From assembly GCA_003246505.1 (NCBI GenBank), contig QKAI01000434.1, positions 1-7,131 on the forward strand: a DNA stretch of 7,131 bases, given 5' to 3'. Origin of the DNA: Spirochaetaceae bacterium (GTDB taxonomy: Bacteria > Spirochaetota > Spirochaetia > DSM-2461). The notes under the pieces were generated by a model, which was not told where the DNA came from, did no database searches, and saw only the letters and a program-made list of their open reading frames with translations. Below are positions 1-5,480 of the stretch, piece by piece; position 1 is the stretch's first letter, and every line of letters starts with the position of its first letter. The position numbers and the translations under genes are program-made.

Positions 1-171
1 GGTGCGAAGGTCCGGGGGCGTATCGATCAGAAGGCGTCCCCGGTCGGTCTCCACCAGCAGGGAACAGCGCATCCGGCGGTTGCGGGGATTATCGGAAGTG
101 CATACGGGGCAGTGACATCCCGGCACGGGAATGCCCGTGGATGTGCCCGATCCGAGGACGGTAATTTTCAT
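1..171 (-). CDS. MBL-fold metal-dependent hydrolase, PhnP-like (5' end only)
   Basis: The minus strand from the ATG at 171 to the window edge encodes 57 residues, the N-terminus of a metallo-beta-lactamase-fold hydrolase. It opens with MKITVLGSGTSTGIPVPG, the usual first strand and glycine loop of PhnP/RNase Z-like members. A cysteine cluster follows (C19, C21, C24 in GCHCPVC); in E. coli PhnP the equivalent cysteines bind a structural zinc. Next come RNRRMRCSLLVE and LIDTPPDLR (about residues 30-56), matching the family's conserved early strands. The HxHxDH metal motif lies beyond the window. Members are phosphodiesterases or related hydrolases; a phosphonate role cannot be assumed from this fragment. 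The gene diverges from the U32 gene across 55 bp. No Shine-Dalgarno precedes the ATG, while a -10-like hexamer sits 6 nt upstream, suggesting a leaderless mRNA. Confidence 0.85.
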   Translation of the reverse strand, partial: MKITVLGSGTSTGIPVPGCHCPVCTSDNPRNRRMRCSLLVETDRGRLLIDTPPDLRT

Positions 172-207
172 AAAAGGATAGTACAACAGCTTGTAATTCC
201 GTGTAAA
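172..207 (-). promoter_or_regulatory. Predicted leaderless promoter of the MBL-fold gene
   Basis: Read on the minus strand, TTTACA (202-207) is followed after 18 nt by TACTAT (178-183), then six bases (CCTTTT), then the ATG at 171. The predicted transcription start therefore falls on or next to the A of the ATG. There is no purine-rich ribosome binding site between the -10 and the ATG. The promoter is interleaved with that of the divergent U32 gene. It is inferred from sequence only. Confidence 0.5.
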
Positions 208-226
208 GGAGAAGTAAGATAGATAG
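191..226 (+). promoter_or_regulatory. Predicted promoter of the U32-permease pair, probably leaderless
   Basis: TTGTAA (191-196) is followed after 18 nt by TAAGAT (215-220), then six bases (AGATAG), then the ATG at 227, so transcription should begin at the start codon. A rival signal exists: AAGGAGA at 206-212 is a good Shine-Dalgarno sequence, but its GGAG core ends 15 nt before the ATG, much further than the usual 5-9. It would matter only if a transcript started further upstream. No better promoter is visible upstream. The -35 and -10 are each 4/6 matches, so confidence is moderate. Confidence 0.4.
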
Positions 227-2443
227 ATGAAAAAGACAGAACTGCTGGCCCCGGCGGGCAACCTGGCCTCCGCCCTGGCCGCTTACGATAACGGCGCCGA
301 CGCGGTATACGCGGGACTCGGCCGCTTTAACGCCCGGGAAATGGGTGAAAATTTCGATTACGACGACATGTCCCGCCTCTCCGCCTATTCCAAGAAGCTG
401 GGACGGAAATTCTATGTCACCCTCAATACCCTTATCAAAGAGAGCGAGATGGAGCAGGTGGCGGAGAGCGCCGCCGGACTGGCCGCCCTGGAGCCGGACG
501 GGTTCATTATCCAGGATACCGGCGTGGGGCGCATGCTCCGCACCTGCTTTCCCCGCATCCCCGTCCACGGTTCAACCCAGATGGGCATTCACAACAGCGA
601 CGGGGTGCTCCTGGCCCGGGATATGGGGATCAGCCGGGTAATTCTGGAAAGGCAGGTCACCCTGGCGGAACTGGAGCCCATCATGGCGGTGAGCCCGGTG
701 GAGATCGAAGTCTTCATCCACGGCGCCCTCTGCTGCTCCCTCTCGGGAAGCTGCCTCTTTTCCAGCACCATGGGCGGCTGGAGCGGCAACCGGGGCCGGT
801 GCAAGCAGCCCTGTCGCCGGCGCTACCACGGGACGGTGGACGGGAGCAAGACGAGCGGGTTCTTCTTCTCCACCCAGGATCTCTACTCCCTGGACCTGAT
901 TCCCCGGTACCGGGACCTGGGCGTGGCCTCCCTGAAGATCGAAGGTCGCCTGAAGAAGCCGGACTATGTGAAAAAGACGGTCCAGGCCTACCGGCTCATG
1001 CTCGACTCCAACGCCTCCGACCGGGAGGAGAACCTCAGGAAGGCCAAGGCGATTCTGGCCGGCTCCTACGGGCGCAAATGGTCCCACGGCTTCGCCACCG
1101 AGGAGGATATGAAACACCTGGTGGCCCATAGGAGTATGGGCGTCTCAGGCCTTCTGGTGGGGGAAGTGAACCGGGTGGACCAGGGGACCATCAAGGTCCG
1201 ATTTTCGCGCACGGTCCGCCTGGGGGACAGGCTGCGCATTCAGAGCCGGTCCGGCGACGAGGGTCCCGCCTTCACGGTGACCAAGTTGTTCATTAGCGGA
1301 AAATACGCCAAGCAGAGCGAAAAGGGCCGGGACGTCTCCCTTCCCTGGGACAGGGAAGAGCTGCCCCCGGTGGGCCTGGTCTACCGGGTGGGGGAGAGCA
1401 CCACCTACAATTCGGGGGAGAAGCTGCCCCTCTTCGAGGCGGCCAGGAAGGTGGATCTGTCCATCGCCCTGACCGCAGATGAGCTGCGGGTCACCACCTC
1501 CCGGCTCAGGGGGGATTATGTCTTCCGGAGGGATCTTGCCCTGGAGAAGGCGGAGAAAAGCCCCCTCACGGCGGATCAGCTCCGGGAGGCCTTCAGGGCC
1601 ACCCGCAGCGGGGAGTGGCAGGCCGGGGACATGGCCGTTACCATCGGGGGGGATCTCTTTTTCCCCGCGGGACAGCTCAAGCAGATCCGCCGGGAATTCT
1701 GGGAGGAGATCATAGAACGGCTGGAAAGGGATTACGTACCGGAAAATCCCGATGCCTGGAGGGAGACCTTCGCCTCCCTCCAGCCCGCGCCCTACCGGGG
1801 GAAACCGGGGGACGACCGGATTCTCTCCCCCACCGGTCCCCTCCGGCCGGGGGAAGTGGAGGTCAAGCCGGTCAACGGCGCCTACGGGAAGCAGCATGAG
1901 CTCATACTCCCCGACTTCTGTCCCCAGGGGGATCTGGAAAAACTCCGTTCCGCCGTACAGGGGGCGGTCAGGAAGGGGGTGAAGCGCTTCCGGATCACCT
2001 CGCTCTACCAGCTGCAGCTCCTGAGGGAATTCGGGAACCTGGAACTGACCGGATCCTATCCCCTGCCCACGGTGAACAGCTGGGCGGCGGAGGAGCTCTC
2101 CCGGTACGGGCTGAACCGGGCGCAGGGATGGGTGGAGCTGGAGGAGAAATCCCTGAAGCAGTTCGTCAAGGCCTCTCCCCTGTCCGTGGAGATCTATAGG
2201 AGCGGACGCCCCGCCCTGCTGACAACCCGGGCCCATATCGCCGCGGAAGGGGAGATCAATGACTCCCGGGGCAAAACCTTCTCCGTAGAGAAGGAGGGGG
2301 GTCTCTTCCGGCTCTACGGGGGGGAGGTATTCTCCTTTCCCGGGCAGAAGGGCTGTTCCTCCTTCTTCGACAACAGCCATACCTCCTCCCGGGACAGGGA
2401 CAAGGAGACGGACAATTTCAACTGGGACCGGGATCTCATCTGA
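227..2443 (+). CDS. U32 family protein (RlhA/YdcP-like, long form with C-terminal half)
   Basis: This is a 738-residue U32 'collagenase-like peptidase' family protein. Characterised members are mostly not proteases: E. coli RlhA hydroxylates 23S rRNA C2501, TrhP acts on tRNA, and UbiU/UbiV work in ubiquinone synthesis. The N-terminus MKKTELLAPAGN is typical and fixes the start. The U32 signature EVFIHGALCCSLSGSC is at 161-176, followed by GNRGRCKQPCRRRY (about 187-200) and LKIEGRLKK (about 236-244). C169, C176, C192 and C196 could hold an Fe-S cluster as in UbiU/UbiV. Residues about 380-530 fit the linker region (DUF3656-like) of long members. Residues about 610-710 carry a second weaker U32-like block (NSWAAEEL at 617-624, SGRPALLTTR, NDSRGKTF). 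The length is somewhat above E. coli RlhA (about 650), and the last ~25 residues are polar and charged. RNA modification is the most likely role, by family only. The stop overlaps the permease start by one base (TGATG). Confidence 0.9.
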   Translation: MKKTELLAPAGNLASALAAYDNGADAVYAGLGRFNAREMGENFDYDDMSRLSAYSKKLGRKFYVTLNTLIKESEMEQVAESAAGLAALEPDGFIIQDTGVGRMLRTCFPRIPVHGSTQMGIHNSDGVLLARDMGISRVILERQVTLAELEPIMAVSPVEIEVFIHGALCCSLSGSCLFSSTMGGWSGNRGRCKQPCRRRYHGTVDGSKTSGFFFSTQDLYSLDLIPRYRDLGVASLKIEGRLKKPDYVKKTVQAYRLMLDSNASDREENLRKAKAILAGSYGRKWSHGFATEEDMKHLVAHRSMGVSGLLVGEVNRVDQGTIKVRFSRTVRLGDRLRIQSRSGDEGPAFTVTKLFISGKYAKQSEKGRDVSLPWDREELPPVGLVYRVGESTTYNSGEKLPLFEAARKVDLSIALTADELRVTTSRLRGDYVFRRDLALEKAEKSPLTADQLREAFRATRSGEWQAGDMAVTIGGDLFFPAGQLKQIRREFWEEIIERLERDYVPENPDAWRETFASLQPAPYRGKPGDDRILSPTGPLRPGEVEVKPVNGAYGKQHELILPDFCPQGDLEKLRSAVQGAVRKGVKRFRITSLYQLQLLREFGNLELTGSYPLPTVNSWAAEELSRYGLNRAQGWVELEEKSLKQFVKASPLSVEIYRSGRPALLTTRAHIAAEGEINDSRGKTFSVEKEGGLFRLYGGEVFSFPGQKGCSSFFDNSHTSSRDRDKETDNFNWDRDLI

Positions 2444-3309
2444 TGGCCTACGGGGCCCTCATTATCTCCATGTTTCTCTGGGGCGGGTCGTTTATTGCCC
2501 TGAAAATAGCCTATTTGGGGTATCATCCCATGTTCATCATGGCGGCGAGGCTGACCCTGGCCTCCCTCTTTTTCCTCCCCGCTGCCCGGGGTCTGGGAAA
2601 GAGCTACCGCAAGGGGGACCTGAAATGGCTGGTGCTCATGGCCCTCTTCGAGCCCTGTTTTTATTTTTCCTTCGAAGCGGAAGCCCTGAGGTATACCACC
2701 GCCTCCCAGGCGGGCATGATCTGTTCCCTCCTGCCTGTCCTGGTCATCATCCCCTCCGCCCTCTTCCTTAAGGAGAGGATCACCCCCGCCCGGATCGGAG
2801 GCTTCATTCTGGCCGTGGGCGGTTCGGTCTGGCTCTCCCTGGTCAGCGAAGGGACCGAATCGGCCCCGGACCCCCTGCTGGGGAACACCCTGGAATTCTT
2901 CGCCATGGTGTTCGCCACCTGTTATACCGTATCGGTCAGGAAGCTATCCGTCCGCTATTCCGCCACATCCCTCACGGCGGTGCAGGCCTTCGTGGGGGCC
3001 CCCTTCTTTCTGATCCGCCTGATATTCTCTCCGGGGGCCTTCCCCAGGGCCTTTCCCCCGGGCCCCACCCTGGCCGTCATTTTTCTGGCCCTCTTCGTGT
3101 CCACGGTGGCCTATCTCTTCTATGCCTACGGGATTCAGAAAACCACCGCCTCCACCGCGGTCCTTTTCATCAACCTCATACCCGTGATCACCCTCGTGGC
3201 CAGCATTATGATTCTAAAGGAGAAGATTACCCCGGTGCAGATCGCCGCGTCGGCCCTGATACTGGGGGGAGTCGTTCTGGGGCAGAGAATCCGCTTCAGT
3301 CGAGCCTGA
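2443..3309 (+). CDS. EamA/DMT superfamily permease
   Basis: This is a 288-residue inner-membrane protein of the drug/metabolite transporter superfamily, the usual length for a two-EamA-domain, ten-helix carrier. The first EamA repeat spans about residues 2-133, beginning with a Trp-Gly-Gly-Ser-Phe motif typical of the first helix (FLWGGSFIALK), and ends at the conserved FLKERITPARIGGFILAVGG. The second spans about 147-285 and ends at the matching ILKEKITPVQIAASALILGG, so the internal duplication is plain. The loop at about 134-146 between the halves is acidic. Substrates in this family include amino acids, nucleosides and drugs and cannot be told from sequence. The start ATG lies in the TGATG junction with the U32 stop, so translation is probably coupled. 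Whether the pairing is functional is unknown. The 3' end overlaps the convergent gene by 14 bp. Confidence 0.9.
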   Translation: MAYGALIISMFLWGGSFIALKIAYLGYHPMFIMAARLTLASLFFLPAARGLGKSYRKGDLKWLVLMALFEPCFYFSFEAEALRYTTASQAGMICSLLPVLVIIPSALFLKERITPARIGGFILAVGGSVWLSLVSEGTESAPDPLLGNTLEFFAMVFATCYTVSVRKLSVRYSATSLTAVQAFVGAPFFLIRLIFSPGAFPRAFPPGPTLAVIFLALFVSTVAYLFYAYGIQKTTASTAVLFINLIPVITLVASIMILKEKITPVQIAASALILGGVVLGQRIRFSRA

Positions 3310-3643
3310 AGATCCTGTCAAGGAAGGAGTAGAGCATGTCCGTCAGATCGCCCAGATGCTTGACGGGCATGATATTGATTCCCAGGGCCGATTTCAGATA
3401 GTAGAGCAGCAGGAAAAGGAGAAGGAGAAAGGGAAGGAGGAGAAGGGCGGCGGATATGGCGTTGTTCACCTTTCTGACCCGGTAACGCCGTTCCGCCTCG
3501 ATCTGCTTCGTCTCCTGCCGGGTGTCCCGGCCGATGAGTATGACAAAATAGTAGCGCCGAAAAAAAAGGGGTAAAGTGCCCCGAAGGTCTATGCGGTGGT
3601 TCCGTTTTTTGGCCACCACCTCCTTGCGTCTCTCTCTCTCCAT
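3296..3643 (-). CDS. Small basic single-TM protein, unknown function
   Basis: The minus strand encodes a 115-residue protein that I do not recognise. The first ~60 residues are very basic (RERRKE, KKRNHR, FFRRYYF, then an Arg/Glu/Lys stretch at 39-58) and probably cytoplasmic. A leucine-rich membrane helix covers about residues 62-83. The remaining ~32 residues (ending DMLYSFLDRIFRLD) would lie outside by the positive-inside rule. The ATG at 3643 is chosen because a -10-like TAATAT lies exactly 6 nt upstream. A GTG at 3649 in the same frame would add two residues and has a short AGG 6 nt before it. The frame is preferred over a 72-codon plus-strand alternative because that one gives only low-complexity Lys/Glu sequence. 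Its stop lies inside the permease gene. It could be a small membrane anchor or cell-envelope protein; no function is claimed. Confidence 0.65.
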   Translation of the reverse strand: MERERRKEVVAKKRNHRIDLRGTLPLFFRRYYFVILIGRDTRQETKQIEAERRYRVRKVNNAISAALLLLPFLLLLFLLLYYLKSALGINIMPVKHLGDLTDMLYSFLDRIFRLD

Positions 3644-3649
3644 AAACAC

Positions 3650-3678
3650 ATATTACCTATTATCCTACTCCGTGGCAA
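3650..3678 (-). promoter_or_regulatory. Predicted leaderless promoter of the one-TM protein gene
   Basis: On the minus strand TTGCCA (3673-3678, 5/6 match) is followed after 17 nt by TAATAT (3650-3655). Six bases (GTGTTT) then separate it from the ATG at 3643, placing the predicted start of transcription at the start codon. A second -10-like GATAAT lies in the spacer but has no good -35 partner. Confidence 0.5.
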
Positions 3679-3720
3679 GTTTGGCATCCCACATTTCACA
3701 TGACACAGGGTATATTTTAA

Positions 3721-3749
3721 TCGACAGCTAACAGCAAGACCGGTATAAT
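3721..3749 (+). promoter_or_regulatory. Predicted leaderless promoter of the CYTH gene
   Basis: TCGACA (3721-3726, 5/6 match) and a perfect TATAAT (3744-3749) are separated by 17 nt. Only six bases (AGGGCC) lie between the -10 and the ATG at 3756, so the transcript should begin at or next to the A of the ATG. An in-frame TAA at 3729 with no ATG, GTG or TTG between it and 3756 rules out an earlier start, and the first family motif begins at residue 8, which rules out a later one. This is the strongest leaderless case in the window. Confidence 0.7.
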
Positions 3750-3755
3750 AGGGCC

Positions 3756-4241
3756 ATGTCCCAAGGCGATTTCCTGGAAATAGAGAGAAAATTCCTCATT
3801 CACGATCTCCCCCCCGGTTACGATGACCATCCCTCGGAGATCATAGCCCAGACCTATTTGAGCCGTCCCGGCTACTTTCCCGTCCTGCGGGTCCGCCGTT
3901 ACGGCCCATCCTACTGGCTCACCGTTAAGAAGAGGGAGAAGGAGAATCCCCTCATATGCCATGAGGTGGAGATCCCCATAGACCGGGACCGCTTCGAAAA
4001 GCTCCGGGAGATGGGCGAGGGCCGGCATATCACCAAGAGGCGCTACCGGATCCCCCTGGAAGGTCTCACGGCGGAGCTGGACATATTCGAGGACAACCTG
4101 GCGGGATTGATCCTGGCGGAGGTGGAATTCGAGAATCCCGATGCGGCGCGGGCCTTTTCCCCTCCCCCCTGGTTCGGCCGGGAGGTGACCGATGAGCCGG
4201 GATACTCCAACAACTATCTCGCCTCAAACGGCCTCCCTTGA
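3756..4241 (+). CDS. CYTH domain (triphosphate tunnel metalloenzyme) protein
   Basis: This is a 161-residue single-domain CYTH protein, the usual size for stand-alone bacterial members. The defining ExExK motif is E8, E10, K12 (LEIERKF). The other alternating charged tunnel residues follow in family order: R45 and R47 (LRVRR), K58 (LTVKK), E70 and E72 (HEVEIP), K94 and R96 (ITKRRYRIP), E107 and D109 (AELDIF), and E122 and E124 (LAEVEFE). A YSNNYLA segment near the C-terminus (about 151-157) is also typical. Stand-alone bacterial CYTH enzymes usually hydrolyse inorganic triphosphate or nucleoside triphosphates with a divalent metal; class IV adenylate cyclase is a less likely alternative. The protein is cytoplasmic. 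It has its own promoter, seems to be monocistronic, and diverges from the one-TM protein gene. The next operon's -35 overlaps its stop codon. Confidence 0.9.
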   Translation: MSQGDFLEIERKFLIHDLPPGYDDHPSEIIAQTYLSRPGYFPVLRVRRYGPSYWLTVKKREKENPLICHEVEIPIDRDRFEKLREMGEGRHITKRRYRIPLEGLTAELDIFEDNLAGLILAEVEFENPDAARAFSPPPWFGREVTDEPGYSNNYLASNGLP

Positions 4242-4266
4242 AAGTACTAAGCAAATAACCTATAGT
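4238..4266 (+). promoter_or_regulatory. Predicted sigma70-type promoter of the M20-gpgS-ABC operon
   Basis: TTGAAA (4238-4243, 5/6) and TATAGT (4261-4266, 5/6) are separated by 17 nt. The -35 overlaps the stop codon of the CYTH gene. Predicted transcription start is near 4273, giving a leader of about 40 nt that carries a Shine-Dalgarno sequence, unlike the other promoters in this window. No terminator is visible between the CYTH stop and this promoter, so read-through from the CYTH gene is possible. Confidence 0.6.
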
Positions 4267-4298
4267 TAGACAGACCCCCCTGATATTCGTCTGCCCAT

Positions 4299-4304
4299 AA
4301 AGGA
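4299..4304 (+). promoter_or_regulatory. Ribosome binding site fixing the M20-like start
   Basis: AAAGGA ends 9 nt before the ATG at 4314. A TTG two codons earlier (4308) is in frame but only 3 nt from this site, so the ATG is preferred. Confidence 0.7.
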
Positions 4305-4313
4305 AGTTTGTTA

Positions 4314-5480
4314 ATGAACAGTAAAATCAGCGATTTCATCAAGAGGTTTCATGAGGATCGGGAGAGTTACAGCAACGTCCTGGAGACCCTTCTTTCCAGC
4401 CTTATCATGATCAGCGAAACCGCGGCGCCCACATTCAGGGAGCACAACCGGGCCCGCTGCCTGGTGAACCGTTATATGAGCAGCAATCTCCTGAACTGCT
4501 ATGTGGATGAACTGGGGAACGCCCTGGGCATTATTCCCGGGAAAAGCGACCGGAACATCCTCCTCGTGGCCCATCTGGATACCTTTTTCGACGAGAAGGT
4601 GGACCATACCGTCACCATCCTCCCCGATCTGGTAAAGGGAGCCGCTGTGGCCGACGACAGCCTGGGCCTGGCCGCCCTGGCCACCCTGCCCTATATTCTG
4701 GAAACCTACGGCATAGAGCCGGAGGCGAACATCATCCTCATGGGTTCCGCCCGCAGCCTGGGCCGGGGGGATCTGGAGGGCCTTCGTTTCTTTCTGGACA
4801 ACTTCAAGAAGCCCATAACCGCGGGCGTATGCATAGAGGGGGTCAAGCTGGGCCGGCTCAGCTACTCCTCCATCGGAATGCTGCGGGGGGAGATCAACTA
4901 CCGGGTTCCCGAATCCTACGACTGGACCAAGTTCAACTCCGAGGGAGCCATCATCAATATGAACGATCTGATTAACAGGATTCTGGAGATTCCCACCCCC
5001 AGCAAGCCCAAGACCTCCATCGTCCTGGGCTCCATTGAGGCGGGGACCTCCTACAACACCATCCCCACCAGGGCGAAGCTGAAGTTCGAGATACGCTCCG
5101 AATCGGATCAGCTGGTGGAGGATATCGCCCACAAGATCGAAAGCCTCACCCAGGAGATGACCTCCCTCTCCGGGGCCCACGTGGAGTTCAAGCACCTGGC
5201 CCGCCGCTCACCGGGTGGCACGGACTTCTCCCATCCCCTTAACCTGATCGGACGGGAGATCCTGACCGATCTCAAGATCAACACCCGCCTCACCCCCAGC
5301 ACCTCCGAGCTGGCCGCCTTCATAGATAAGGCGATCCCCGCGGTAACCATCGGGCTCACCGACGGGGAGAACATGGGGGAGGAGGATGAGTCGATTCAGA
5401 TCCAGCCCATCAAAAAGGGCCTCTCCCTTCTGGTGGGGCTGATCCTGGCCATAGACGGAGGGTACACCTTTGACAACTAA
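4314..5480 (+). CDS. M20-like metallopeptidase homologue, possibly catalytically altered
   Basis: This 388-residue protein has the M20/M25/M40 zinc peptidase layout (DapE, ArgE, PepT and CPG2 relatives). VAHLDT (H87, D89) is the first metal-ligand motif and ADDSLG (D114, D115) fits the bridging-aspartate site. CIEGVKLGR (E175) fits the later acidic ligand, and GTSYNTIPTRAKLKFEIR, in the second half of the protein, is the NxIP motif of the dimerisation domain. Two key sites look wrong. Where the Glu-Glu pair (general base plus ligand) is expected, it reads MGSARSLG (S145, A146, R147). Where the last histidine is expected, it reads ENMGEEDESI (M354/G355). It may therefore be a pseudoenzyme or have a changed metal site. 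It is first in a tight operon, and its end overlaps gpgS by 11 nt, pointing to a shared role. M20 homology is fairly certain; peptidase activity is doubtful. Confidence 0.8.
   Translation: MNSKISDFIKRFHEDRESYSNVLETLLSSLIMISETAAPTFREHNRARCLVNRYMSSNLLNCYVDELGNALGIIPGKSDRNILLVAHLDTFFDEKVDHTVTILPDLVKGAAVADDSLGLAALATLPYILETYGIEPEANIILMGSARSLGRGDLEGLRFFLDNFKKPITAGVCIEGVKLGRLSYSSIGMLRGEINYRVPESYDWTKFNSEGAIINMNDLINRILEIPTPSKPKTSIVLGSIEAGTSYNTIPTRAKLKFEIRSESDQLVEDIAHKIESLTQEMTSLSGAHVEFKHLARRSPGGTDFSHPLNLIGREILTDLKINTRLTPSTSELAAFIDKAIPAVTIGLTDGENMGEEDESIQIQPIKKGLSLLVGLILAIDGGYTFDN
5457..5462 (+). promoter_or_regulatory. Ribosome binding site supporting the TTG start of gpgS
   Basis: GGAGGG ends 7 nt before the TTG at 5470. 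No ATG or GTG start lies before the conserved ISLCIPTLNE motif, so this strong site decides the TTG start inside the end of the M20-like gene. Confidence 0.75.

Noticed and set aside
1646..1652. Seven-G run (another at 6790-6796) as possible phase-variable tract
   Set aside because: Short G-runs are frequent here because GGG is a common glycine codon, and both sit in housekeeping-type genes rather than surface genes.
1145..2380. 411-codon open frame on the minus strand inside the U32 gene
   Set aside because: It is antisense to a clear U32 protein. Its translation is Gly/Pro/Leu-rich with no recognisable motif, as expected from the complement of GC-rich codons.
3356..3574. 72-codon plus-strand frame opposite the one-TM protein
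   Set aside because: Its Lys/Glu-rich stretch is simply the complement of the leucine-rich membrane helix, and it has no promoter or ribosome site.
3647..3649. GTG start for the one-TM protein, two codons upstream of the ATG at 3643
   Set aside because: A short AGG lies 6 nt before it, but the GTG falls immediately after the predicted -10, so the transcript would start too late to include it. It stays possible if the true promoter is upstream.
4271..4293. CAGAC/GTCTG inverted repeat in the operon leader, possible hairpin or riboswitch
   Set aside because: It is only a 5-bp stem with a 13-nt loop and no supporting structure; too weak to call.
4308..4310. TTG start for the M20-like gene
   Set aside because: It is only 3 nt from the AAAGGA site, while the ATG at 4314 is 9 nt away.
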